Positions 39,901 to 49,400 of a DNA stretch of 64,000 nt are shown one piece after another. Position numbers and translations under genes: made by a program. The notes under the pieces are model-generated. The model did not search any database and was not told the origin of the DNA. It saw only the letters and a list, made by a program, of their open reading frames with translations. This DNA comes from Tiliqua scincoides. Taxonomy: Eukaryota; Chordata; Lepidosauria; Squamata; Scincidae. The stretch covers positions 268,905,024 to 268,969,023 of the forward strand of contig NC_089822.1 in assembly GCF_035046505.1 (NCBI RefSeq), in the 5' to 3' direction. Positions within the stretch are counted from its first letter, which is position 1. Each line of letters starts with the position of its first letter.

Positions 39901-42844
39901 TGTCGCAAGCCCCGTCTCCCTCTCTCCCCAAACAGCGCCTAACTTGCAATGCAGGCCTGGGCGGCAGATCCTCTTCCCACCAGAAACAACTTGTTCCGCA
40001 TGGAAGGCAACCTGACTCCAAAGAAACTGGGGGTTGCCTCTGGGGTGGGGGGCGCACAAACCGAGTCATGAGCCCCGCTAGGATGGCGGGGGGGGGCAAG
40101 CAACTTCTCATTCCAGTAGCTACATCAAGTGCTGGGAGGATGTGGTGATGGCATCTGGCCTGGACGCCTTTAAAAGGGGATTGGACAAGTTAAGAACCTA
40201 AGAACAGCCCCACTGGATCAGGCCATAGGCCCATCTAGTCCAGCTTCCTGTATCTCACAGCAGCCCACGAAATGCCCCAGGGAGCACACCAGATAACAAG
40301 AGACCTGCAAGGCTTCCTGGGAATTGTAGTTAAGAACATAAGAACAGCCCCACTGGATCAGGCCACAGGCCCATCTAGTCCAGCTTCCTGTATCTCACAG
40401 CGGCCCACCAAATGCCCCAGGGAGCACACCAGATAACAAGAGACCTGCAAGGCTTCCTGGGAATTGTAGTTAAGAACATAAGAACAGCCCCACTGGATCA
40501 GGCCACAGGCCCATCTAGTCCAGCTTCCTGTATCTCACAGCGGCCCACCAAATGCCCCAGGGAGCACACCAGATAACAAGAGACCTCATCCTGGTGCCCT
40601 CCCCTGCATCTGGCATTCTGACATAGCCCATTTCTCAAATCAGGAGATTGCGCATACACATCATAGCTTGTACCCCGTAATGGATTTTTCCTCCAGAAAC
40701 TTGTCCAATCCCCTTTTAAAGGCGTCCAGGCCAGACGGGCAAGGAGTTCCACAGACCGACCACACGATGAGTAAAGAAATATTTTCTTTTGTCTGTTCTA
40801 ACTCTCCCAACACTCAATTTTAGTGGATGTCCCCTGGTTCTGGTGTTATGTGAGAGTGTAAAGAGCGTCTCCCTATCCACTCTGTCCATCCCCTGCATAA
40901 TTTTGTATGTCTCAATCATGTCCCCCCTCAGGCGTCTCTTTTCTAGGCTGAAGAGGCCCAAACACCGTAGCCTTTCCTCATAAGGAAGGTGCCCCAGCCC
41001 AGTAATCATCTTAGTTACTCTCTTTTGCACCTTTTCCATTTCCACTATGTCTTTTTTGAGATGCGGCGACCAGAACTGGACACAATACTCCAGGTGTGGC
41101 CTTAACATTGATTTGTACAATGGCATTATAATACTAGCCGTTTTGTTCTCAATACCTTTCCTAGTTTCTGGAGGAAAAATCCATTACGGGGTACAAGCCA
41201 TGATGTGTACGTGCAACCTCCTGATTTTAGAAATGGGTTATGTCAGAATGCCAGATGCAAGGGAGGGCACCAGGATGAGGTCTCTTGTTATCTGGTGTGC
41301 TCCCTGGAGCATTTGGTGGGCCGCTGTGAGATACAGGAAACTGGACTAGATGGGCCTATGGCCTGAACCAGTGGGGCTGTTCTTATGTTCTTAACTACAA
41401 TTCCCAGGAGGCCTTGCAGGTCTCTTGTTATCTGGTGTGCTTCCTGGGGCATTTGGTGGGCCGCTGTGAGATACAGGAAGCTGGACTAGATAGGCCTATG
41501 GCCTGATCCAGTGGGGCTGTTCTTATGTTCTTAACTACAATTCCCAGGAGGCCTTGCAGGTCTCTTGTTATCTGGTGTGCTTCCTGGGGCATTTGGTGGG
41601 CCGCTGTGAGATACAGGAAGCTGGACTAGATAGGCCTATGGCCTGATCCAGTGGGGCTGTTCTTATGTTCTTAACTACAATTCCCAGGAGGCCTTGCAGG
41701 TCTCTTGTTATCTGGTGTGCTCCCTGGGGCATTTGGTGGGCTGCTGTGAGATATAGGAAGCTGCACTAGATGGGCCTATGGCCTGAACCAGTGGGGCTGT
41801 TCTTATGGACACAAGAGCCTGAAACTCCCTGCAGCTAATGAGACCAGAATGCAGAATGTGTTCTGTCTTTATTCTATCAAAAGGTACAGCCAAAAAACCA
41901 GTGGGGGCGGAGTGATGGTACATCACCACGTCCACCACCTGGGGTGTTGCCCCATCCACTGCATGGGGGGGTGACGTGCTGGCATCCTGCACCGGGTGAC
42001 ACGAAACCTAGTGAGCCAGAGCTCAGGGAGAGGGTTCACAAAGATGGGGGGAGGCTGGGCTGCATCCTCCAGGCCTCCCTTTGATACTCTCATGCACCCG
42101 TGGGGCTGCAGAAGAGGCTGAGTCACCCTTCTCTCCCTCCATCTCTGCCTGAGGAGGGTGCTGGGCAAATGGAACTGGAACTAGAGGGTGGCTCTTGCTC
42201 CAGAAGATGCCAAGCTGACAACAGTTGGTGGGGGGAGCAGTGCTGGTCTGTAGCAGCCAAGGGTCCTGTGGCCTCTGCTGGCACTGTGCACTGCATGGCA
42301 TCTGTTTCTCAGGCACATCTCGTGAAGGGGGCTACAGTCCTGGAGAGCTGCCGCTGAAATGAGCTGGTTAGCCTTTTAGGGGTGATAAGACTCTGGGTTC
42401 TTTTGGGCACCAAGTAAGAGGTGCAGGAGGAAAGTGAGGAGACCCGGAGGAGGGAGAGGCACCAGAGGGGGAAGGAAAGGAAAACTGGGCCTCCCAAGGA
42501 AAGAGGACAAAAAGGGGAACAGGCTGTGGGAATGGAGCTCCTTGGGCTGTCCAGGGATGAGGGGAAGGGAATCAGGTTCTTGGAGAAGACTTCCTCAGCA
42601 CCCATTTCCTGAGGGATGGATCAAGCCCTCCTTGCACTCCTCAAGTTGGAGCTGCTGAGACTTTTTGTGCGTTTGAGTTGGGGGGAGTGCCTCCCTTTCT
42701 GCTCTGCCATCCTCAACAGAAACACCCCTTCCATGCTCCCCTGAATATTTGCTCACCTGGAGGCCTCATGCTCTGCAGCTCAGGGGGAAAGACCCCCACC
42801 AGCATCACCGCCAGCTGGACCCCAATGCCCAAAGCAGGCCCCAT
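30959..42844 (-). CDS. MHC class II beta chain, gene B
   Basis: This is a second class II beta chain, paralogous to beta A and head-to-head with alpha B. Coding exons are 42844-42757, 39463-39191, 34077-33793, 33629-33519, 31941-31918 and 30972-30959. They total 795 nt and encode 264 residues. Splice phases and exon lengths equal gene A except beta1, which is one codon shorter. Residues 1-29 are signal, 30-120 beta1, 121-215 beta2, 216-252 connecting peptide plus helix, and the rest cytoplasmic tail. By alignment to DR beta, W61 is leucine and D57 threonine; H81 and N82 remain. Intron 2 has grown to about 5.1 kb through repeats, against 1.3 kb in gene A. Nothing in the frame suggests a pseudogene. 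A non-classical role is possible. Confidence 0.94.
31540..31770 (-). repeat. SINE-like repeat, longest copy
   Basis: The reverse of the AAAAGCGGTATATAAATA tail is followed by GGCTCCCTGTCCCAAAAGGG and ACAATCTAAAAGGATG. This appears to be the most complete copy of the family in the window. It lies in beta B intron 5. Confidence 0.55.
31918..31941 (-). CDS. beta B exon 5, 24-nt cytoplasmic exon
   Basis: It is bracketed by acceptor CTTTTTTTCAG and donor GTAACT and encodes PAIPSPA. Length and phase equal gene A; the residues differ at several of seven positions. Confidence 0.82.
32103..32300 (-). mobile_element. LINE 3' fragment (partner of the 5S SINE)
   Basis: It encodes, on the minus strand, CSQCGRDCHSRIGLFSHTRR and the adjoining C-terminus. 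The 3' untranslated end is shared with the 5S-derived SINEs. Longer copy at 35703-36138. Confidence 0.75.
33519..33629 (-). CDS. beta B exon 4, connecting peptide and membrane helix
   Basis: The exon encodes EPQSDSARSKM, the same WTGVVGLLLGLVFVVPGLAL helix as gene A, then CLMKKKG. Length is 111 nt. Confidence 0.95.
33793..34077 (-). CDS. beta B exon 3, beta2 immunoglobulin domain
   Basis: LLVCTVASFFPGKINVRWLR, RVVSTKLIRNGDWTF and IYACRVEHASLP show the Ig fold and both cysteines. Only a few residues differ from beta A. Confidence 0.97.
34262..35090. mobile_element. hAT-like element in beta B intron 2
   Basis: It begins CAGTGGTTCCCAAAC and ends GTTTGAGAACTGCTG, Charlie-type termini. The target repeat is not clear. 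It encloses a perfect hairpin at 34744-34829. A related worn element is at 61684-62160. Confidence 0.6.
34744..34829. repeat. perfect 37-bp inverted repeat with 12-nt loop
   Basis: The arms 34744-34780 and 34793-34829 are exact reverse complements, beginning TTTAGTGAATGG and ending CCATTCACTAAA. The loop is CCATGGTGTAGT. Confidence 0.95.
35091..35380. repeat. dispersed DNA-transposon-like repeat
   Basis: Blocks TGACACCACTAATGACCAAA, AAACCAGTGGGGGCGGAGTG and GTTGCCCCGCCCACTGCATG recur at 41845-42015 (same strand), 45240-45500 (reverse) and 47320-47700. The family is unnamed. Confidence 0.6.
35703..36138 (-). mobile_element. LINE C-terminal fragment with C2H2-like motif
   Basis: The minus strand encodes GHVVRMDDGRIPKDLLYGEL, then YKDICKRDLKALGVDLNRWE and the zinc-finger-like CSQCGRDCHSRIGLFSHTRR with a final C. 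This is the C-terminus of a non-LTR retrotransposon, distinct from CR1; its clade is not certain. Its last ~35 bp match the tail of the 5S SINEs. Confidence 0.8.
36262..36450. repeat. 189-bp Harbinger-like MITE, complete
   Basis: Ends GGGTGCAATCCTAACCCC and GGGTTAGGATTGAACCC are flanked by TAA on both sides. The empty site GACTAAGATGA is known from other CR1 copies here, which proves the 3-bp target duplication. Confidence 0.88.
37010..37150 (+). repeat. SINE-like tail with (CAA)n(TAA)n
   Basis: CTGCTTTGTGAACTTTCTG, then AAAAGCAGTATATAAATA and trinucleotide repeats (37115-37150). Confidence 0.65.
37700..38020. repeat. MITE, same family as 18797-19124
   Basis: It carries AATGACCAGATGTC at the left, ATGCCTGGTCACTCT at the right and the shared interior GGATTTCATGTGGTTAATC. 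It lies in beta B intron 2. Confidence 0.65.
38030..38345 (+). other. LTR-like sequence, uncertain
   Basis: CTGATTGGCTTG, then TATA-like GGTATAAGAG (38058-38067), and AATAAACC about 240 bp on, resemble the signals of a long terminal repeat. No termini or target repeats are seen. Confidence 0.3.
38611..39142 (-). mobile_element. CR1 LINE 3' fragment next to the beta1 exon
   Basis: The 3' end lies at 38611 and coding sequence ([20 protein letters not shown]) continues to 39142. The next 48 bp lead to the donor of beta B exon 2. Confidence 0.9.
39191..39463 (-). CDS. beta B exon 2, beta1 peptide-binding domain
   Basis: The 273-nt exon begins EHFVCQARAECYFPDGPGAG and contains RFDSRHGTFQAVTELGQPTA, then RTLNRDPVQLDQ and RFCRHNFEM. 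Leucine replaces the groove tryptophan W61. An extra cysteine (FVCQ) lies near the N-terminus. The exon is markedly CpG-rich. Confidence 0.96.
40136..40190 (+). mobile_element. CR1 fragment, plus orientation
   Basis: A short CR1 piece, GGATGTGGTGATGGCATCTG to GATTGGACAAGT, precedes the inverted CR1 array. Confidence 0.7.
40192..41806. repeat. inverted array of CR1 3' ends, 140-bp units
   Basis: The left arm (40192-41164) is CR1 on the minus strand with two extra 140-bp 3'-end units. The right arm (41165-41806) is CR1 on the plus strand with three extra units. Each extra unit joins through ACTACAATTCCCAGGAGGCC or its reverse (GGCTTCCTGGGAATTGTAGT). Motif copies are at 40311, 40451 (reverse), 41393, 41533 and 41673. 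The spacing is exactly 140 bp on both arms. It lies in beta B intron 1. Confidence 0.9.
41845..42015. repeat. dispersed DNA-transposon-like repeat
   Basis: Same family as 35091-35380, with AAACCAGTGGGGGCGGAGTG and GTTGCCCCATCCACTGCATG. Confidence 0.6.
42757..42844 (-). CDS. beta B exon 1, signal peptide
   Basis: It encodes MGPALGIGVQLAVMLVGVFP and continues to SMRPP, ending in phase 1 at GTGAGC. Length equals gene A. Confidence 0.92.
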
Positions 42845-42944
42845 CTTTCCTTTCCACTCTGTTCCCCTCACAGTTCCAGAGTGGGACTTTCTCAGCCCAG
42901 TCCTGGTAGCTAAGTCCTGTCCCTGAGCAGTGCCAGGCGTGGAG

Positions 42945-43010
42945 CCAATCAGCCTGGCAGCTGAGGCAGCATCATCAGTCACCGGACAGGACTGTGTGGG
43001 AAACAGCCAG
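42945..43010 (-). promoter_or_regulatory. class II X-Y promoter module, beta B
   Basis: In gene sense CCGGTGACTGATGATGC (X, 42985-42969) is followed by CTGATTGG (Y, 42952-42945). Upstream CTGGCTGTTTCCC may be a weak S box. Order and spacing match beta A. Confidence 0.82.
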
Positions 43011-43103
43011 TTCAGGCAGATGTGCCTCAGCAGGCAGCCAGCAAGGGGGAAGCAAAGAGGAACTGGCTTGGGGATGATGATGGGGCTGCCCAGGGGAGAC
43101 CAG

Positions 43104-43584
43104 TGTTGGAAATATTTTCCTATTTGGTGATGGGGGGAGGGAAAGGAGTAAGCAGTGGAGCCCCCCTTTTGGGTATCACCCCAGAAAACTTCCATCACCC
43201 GGCTGACTGCTATTAATAAGACAGAGCAGAGGCTTGTTAAAGTTGTAAAAAGAAGTTGTTTACTCACGGTTCCATTGAATGCACTTTTACCGCATCTGAT
43301 GAGGATCAGAAGTTCAGCTGACACTCACAGATGGCAAGGCGCTGGAGCTTGTGCTTAAGATGGTGTGGGCATCAGAGCCCCTGGTGTGCCCATCTTAACA
43401 GGTTGGTGACCAGAGGACAAAAGGGGAACATGCTCAGAGGAGAAGGGAAGGATAAAAGGTTAGGGCCACACCCCACAAGGATCACAGAGAGATCCACAGA
43501 GTTAGAAAGGTCTGGGCCACTGGACAGTAGTTCTGTACACTATTCTGCCCCCTCTGCAGCAGATAAGTTGCACCAACTCCAACA
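43104..43584 (-). mobile_element. solo LTR in pair B divergent promoter interval
   Basis: It is a reverse-orientation copy of the LTR at 4223-4742, with the same termini TGTTGGA and TCCAACA. No clear target repeat remains. It sits between the beta B and alpha B promoter modules. Internal region absent; a fossil. Confidence 0.72.
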
Positions 43585-44064
43585 GCCAAGGAGCAGCAGT
43601 CTGCAGATGCCCTGATGCCCCTCAGCTCACACATAGAAAGTCTTCATTGAGCCACCTGCCCAGTGATGGAGCAGGGAATGATCCGTGGCATCCACAGGCA
43701 CAGGGGCTCATGCCTGCCCTCCCACACCATTTGGGCTCTCAGTTGTGACCTTATTTTTACCTGTCTATGTCCCTTGTCCTCTCCGAGCTTCTCTCCTCTC
43801 TTGATCACTTCAAACAAGTCTTAAATGGAAATGGGCCTGGTAGGGGGACCCTGCTGAGCTAGGGCCTGTCCCAGGGGCAGATCAGGGTGACCTACAACGG
43901 GCCTTCTTCCCCCAGCGGGAACGAACTTCTGTGATTCTGGACCCAGCTTGTACTGCAAAGGGGAGGATGCCAAACAGCAGGCTGGAGTTGCTCCCATGTG
44001 CCTCTGGGACCATGGACCAGCCAAACCCAGTGCCAGATTTAGACACAAACAAAACAAACTACAG

Positions 44065-44240
44065 TTTTTTTTGTTGTTCAGTCATTAAGTTGTGTTCAAC
44101 TCTTCATCACCCCATGGACTGCAACACTCCAGGCCCCCCATCTACCACTAACTTCCAGAAATTGTGCAGATTCATGTTCATTGCCTCGGTGACACTATCT
44201 AACCATTTCATTCTCTGCCGCCCCCTTCTCCTTTTGCCTT
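44065..44240. mobile_element. BovB/RTE-like fragment
   Basis: TTGTTGTTCAGTCATTAAG and CACCCCATGGACTGCAACAC resemble BovB and its derived SINEs in ruminants and squamates. Only a fragment is present, about 250-400 bp upstream of the alpha B X box. Confidence 0.6.
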
Positions 44241-44486
44241 CAGTTTTTCATGGTCAAGAAGCCTTCAGATCTTGCAGCTGCTCCATTCGTTCTGGTCTCT
44301 CGATGCACAACATGAAACGGGAGTTTGTGACATCCACCCCGGAGCGAGGAACGAGGTGCTGCAGGCCCCCTGGACGGATCGGAGAGACCCCTCCCCTCGT
44401 ATTTATCCTGTTACGGGGCTAAGCAGGGCAGCTTCTCCCTCTTCTGGTTCCATCTCCTGCTGAGGCTCCTGCCCGGGGAGGCTCCA

Positions 44487-44528
44487 CCCGGCGACAGGCC
44501 GGTCAGCGCGGAGCCCTTTTCCCATTGG
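44487..44528 (+). promoter_or_regulatory. class II X-Y promoter module, alpha B
   Basis: CCCGGCGACAGGCCGGTCA (44487-44505) is the X box and CCCATTGG (44521-44528) the Y box. Both align with the alpha A module; the ATG is 116 bp downstream. The surrounding 600 bp are CpG-rich. Confidence 0.82.
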
Positions 44529-44644
44529 CGGTGCTGAACGGCTCCCCCGCACCCCAGCCTGGCCCCCTCGCTGCGCACTCGCGGGGCCTCCGCCTCGCTG
44601 GACGCGCGTCCTTCGCCCGCAGCCCCACCGGCCGAGCAGAGAGG

Positions 44645-44726
44645 ATGGGGTCCGGGGAGGAAGCCCTGGTGCTGCCCCTTTGCCTCCTGGTGCTCTTTGC
44701 GCTGCCCGGCGCCGCACCCGTCGCAG
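44645..44726 (+). CDS. alpha B exon 1, signal peptide
   Basis: It encodes [20 protein letters not shown] and PGAAPVA, two residues longer than alpha A, ending in phase 1 at GTGAGG. Confidence 0.92.
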
Positions 44727-46415
44727 GTGAGGGCAGGGGGGGGGGGTCGCAGAAGCTGTGCGGGGCGACCCTGAAGCGTGTTGGGGGAGCGGCTTGAGCC
44801 GGCGCTGGGGGTCTTTCCAGATCCCCCCCGCACAGCAGGCGAGGGGAGTGCAGAAGGATTTGCCGTGGCGGGGGGAGCACAGCGCAGTTCCCCCGCGAGT
44901 GGCAGGCATGCGACAAGCCCGCCCCCGCGCCCTTCCCCTCCGCAGCCGAAGGTCCTTCATTCCGCGCCTGGTGCGCCGCATCCCTTGCAGCGGGGGGGGG
45001 GGCTTCGATGTTCGACGGGGGGGGCTGTCTCCAAGCTTCCTGGGAGGGGGCGGCAAGGCAGGGCAGCCACGTGCGCAGAGGAGGGAGGAGATCAGGCCCG
45101 GGAGGGCGCGGAGGACCTCGGTGGAAGGAGGAAGGGAGAGATGAGACGGGATTCCTATTCACAGGTGGATCTGCGCGGTGATAACGCCCCTTCCACAGAG
45201 GTGGTGGGGAAGCCCACAGATGTCCATAGGGAAGGGGGCAGTGAAGGTGAGGGATGCCAGCGCATGACCCCATGCAGTGGGCGGGGCAACACCCCAGGTG
45301 GTGGGCGTGGTGATGTACCATCACTCCTCCCCCACTGGTTTTTTGGCTGTACCTTTTGATAGAACACATTCCGCATGAAATGACACATTGCTTGACATAT
45401 GACATCCTCTAAACTGCAAGTTTAGTGATTTTGGTCACTAGTACTGTCACACTCCCCCCCCCCCCACGTCAACTTACTAGCACCTTATTGCAGCAGCTTT
45501 AAGCACTGGGACCCACTTTTTAGAATGACAATCTGTCCAAGACCCTCCAGAAGTGATGTCATGGTGGAAGTGTAATCATCAGGCAAATTAAAATAAATAA
45601 GTATAAATAATTAAAGCGAAACAAATAATTAAATAAGCAGAAGCCAGCCCTGTTCCACCAAGTGAATTTCCTCTGTGACTTGCCTGCAATAACACCTCCC
45701 TCCAAAACCAGTAAGGTTTTCATCCCTACCCAGTGCCCAGTTCAATTGAAGAACTTCTGTTTAAACCAGATCACTGTCAGGATCTGCCTGGCTCTGCAAG
45801 TCTCAAAAAGGTTAACCTTATCAGCTGAAGCCTCTGTTTTGATCCTTCATAGTGGGGGGGGGGGGGGCTGCCTTCTGGAGCATTTGTTGAGCTCCAGTTC
45901 CACCAGATCAGGACCATTCTGGTCTTCTTGCATTCCCATTTGCCTGACCTGACTACAAGCCAAGGCACGTTTGCACCTGACCTTGTGGCTTAGTTTCGCT
46001 TTCCTTAAGGCTCAATCTATTCACCAGCTTGGAGGGAGGGACCTCCTTCTTAGGTGTTTTTGGGAGGTTGCATTCATTGGATCAGTACCATTCTGGTGTT
46101 GGATTCCTCTCAGCCTGCCCTTTCCAACAGACTAAGACAGTTTTGTCTATTCTTGAGTAAACGCATGATACAGCTCAGTTTCACTTTCCATTGGGCTCAA
46201 TCCATTTTTTGTTTTCTGGTTTTTTGCAAATAACTTTTGATAGAAAGGAGATACAGGTCCAGCCTATTTATGCACGGATTTTTTATACATGATTTTGACT
46301 CGACAGGAATGGCCCCTGCAAATGAGAAGGAATGTGCTGATCCCTGGAGAAGGGGAAAATGTACCCCTTTAAAATCAATTTTAAAAACTGAACAGTCCTT
46401 TAACAACAGCCTCCT

Positions 46416-46468
<53 letters not shown>

Positions 46469-49400
46469 GCTGGTTGACAATCCATCAATCCTTCTCTCCC
46501 CAGTGGTCCCCTCCCTTCCCCCTGAACACATGAAAGAAAGGTGATCCCTTTGCATTGGTTAAGGAAGGGGCTGAGTGAAAGCTCTCAGCTCTTTGTAAGC
46601 TCTTGGAGAAGGACTGATTGATGGATTGTCTTGTTAATGTCTCTTATATTATATCACAAAGGTCAGCAAGGCTGTTTTTAAATCACCCCAGAAAAGAAAC
46701 TTTGTTTTTTAAATTGATTTGCTATAGTGCGTTTTTTGCCATCCATGTGAGCGCTTGGAATGGAACCTATGTGAATAATTAGTCTCAACCTGTATTTCAC
46801 TCTGGTTTTTTGCATTGCATTCTGCTGGAAATTCCGCATCCAACGGTATATAACACAACAGTATTACTCCTAACCACCATGATTTTAGCGTGTCACCCCC
46901 CAGTGCTCATCACTCCCCCAGTGCGTGTCACCCAGTGCGATCTGCACCACCCACACCCCCTAGTAACGCCACTGGAAGGGGGTTTGGTTAGGACCCGCCC
47001 TGGACCTCAGGGGTGACAGACTCCCCTTTGTCCTGACTTCAGCCAGGCAGACTCTCAGTTCCTCTGATCTGCCACAGGCCCCCTACCATGGACAGTCTGC
47101 TATGGGTCATCATCAGGGCTATTCTTTGGAGAGGTGGGGAGGGGTGCTTGGATCATCGGTCTTCACTTTCAGTGATCCTTCTTGTTGGGTGCTGGAGAGT
47201 GTGGGGTCTCCTGAGGAGCCTGGCCAAGTCCCTGTACAGCTCACTTAGTCTTTCTCAAAGGCATAAAAATGGGGAGGGTGAGGGGGCCATAGGCCCCAGG
47301 TGCCAAGTTGCAGGGGGCTGACACCACTAGTGACCAAAATAACTAAAATCACAATTATGAGGAATAATACCATCATGTCAGATACCATTTGATGTGTAAT
47401 TTACAGTGGAATGCAATGAAACAAGCCAGAGTGGAATATTGCCATTCTATCAAATGTTACAACCAAATAAACAGAAAACAAAAATACAGCTGTATTATGT
47501 AACAAAAAGATTTTCTTAACTCAAAATGAACCAATGAGACTGATAATTTGACGAGCCAATGAGATGTTGTTATGACACAGCATGTAACCAATAAGATGTT
47601 GATAAAGTGACACACTTGGGGGGAGGTGACACCAACAGTGACCAAAATTGTGGAAATAGTGGTTTTCAGGAATAATACCATTATATACCATTTGATGTGT
47701 AATTTACAGCAGAATGTAGTGAAATATCTATATCCTTACAGCAGAAATATCTTACAGCAGAAAGTGCGTTGAAATATCTATATCCTATCGAAGGTATAAC
47801 CTAATAACCAGAAAAGAAACACAATAGCTTTATGTCACAATAAGTGGATTTCCTTAACTCAAAATTGACCAATGAGCTTGAGTGTTATGAGAGCTAACAA
47901 GGTGTAATTAAGACCCAACAGGGAACCAATATGTTATCAGTCTGCTCCCTTTTCCATGTTCACAGCTAATACTCAAACTGCTATTCAGTTGTCTGAGTGC
48001 CATCAAGTTGACAGTTTTTTTTTTGTTGGCACCAACCCTAGTGATGGTGGGTATGTTTGGTGTTGTTGGCTGCTTTGATGACTTTTTAAGTGAATTCTTG
48101 ACATTCATAGTGGGCTCTAGCCTATCAGTGGTGATTAACTATGATGACTATGTTGAACCTCCAGATGAAAGGGCAGTATGTCACTGAGTCAGGGATGGAT
48201 CCAGCATTTGTGTTCAAAGGGGGGATGAGCACTCTTAACTCCAGAGGCCAGGTCAACCAGGTGGGTAGACCGAACTTCAGCTACACTGAACTTCAGCCTT
48301 TGTGGCTGAGGTTTACCGGGTGGGTAGACCTAGGCTCCCACCTCGTCTTGGAGCCCAGATCTACCTGCTGGGTAGACCCATTCTGACTGTCCACTGGAGC
48401 CATCTCTTCCAGGTGGGTAGACTTCCTGGTTGAATTTTGGTCTTTGTGGCTGAGGTTTGCTGGGTGGGTAGGCCTGGGCTCCCACATGGACTTAATTTTG
48501 TTGTATTAATTAATGGGGGACGCTGTCAAAAATTTATGAGCCCTGGGTATCAAATGATGTAGCTATTCCACTCTCTCCCCATATTCAGTGGAGGACACAT
48601 ATATGGACATGGTGTTCTTCCAGGAGAGCTTCCCCTCACAGAAGCAGTCTGGGGAGTACTTGCAGGAGAACAGTGAGGAGGAGATCTTCCACGTGGACTT
48701 GAACAAGAAGGAGACAGTCTGGAGGCTGCCAGACTTCACCACCTACGCTGAGTATGATGCACAAGGAGCCCTGAGCATAATGGCCCTCATGAAGACGAAC
48801 ATGGAGACCCTCATGCAGCTCAGCAACCGGACACAAGCCCAGGACGGTACTGGAAGGACTGGGTTAGAGCACCCCCCACCCCACTGGCCCCTCCACATCC
48901 CAGACCTCGCACACCAGAGACCCTTGCAGGAAATAGGGAGAGGCAGAGAGAGAAAAAACAGAAATTAAAGGAGTAAAGCTGTAGATATTTGAAGCCAAAG
49001 AAAAGGGAGAAAGATTGAGAGAAAGACCAGCCTGCCTCTGCCTTGCTGAAGCCCTGACGACCTCCCGGTGTGATTCAGGACCTGATATTTCTGTCCATGG
49101 AGCCCCATGGATCTTAAAAGAAAATGTGCACACTGCATCAGTTTGCTATGGGGCTGCTCTTGGGCTTATTATTATTCTCTGGGATAATAGTCTCTGGGAA
49201 AGGAAGAGGAGGTGAATTGAGAGTGGAGAAGAGGAGAGGGCTGGGCTACAGCACTGAGGATGCTTGGTCCATACCTTCAGACTGGGAGATCTCGGGTCAG
49301 TCCTGACACCCAGGACTGTGTCATCCAAAATGCCATGAGACCAGGAGCCCCAGAATCTCTGGCCCAAGCAGTTCAGGAAGGACAGACTCTATTCCTCATT

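Noticed and set aside
43104-43584. Intact endogenous retrovirus between beta B and alpha B
   Set aside because: Only one LTR-length block is present, with no internal genes; it is a solo LTR fossil.
44403-45405. Long minus-strand frames over the alpha B promoter and exon 1
   Set aside because: They are antisense shadows of CpG-rich DNA; composition is arginine/proline/alanine-rich with no domain.
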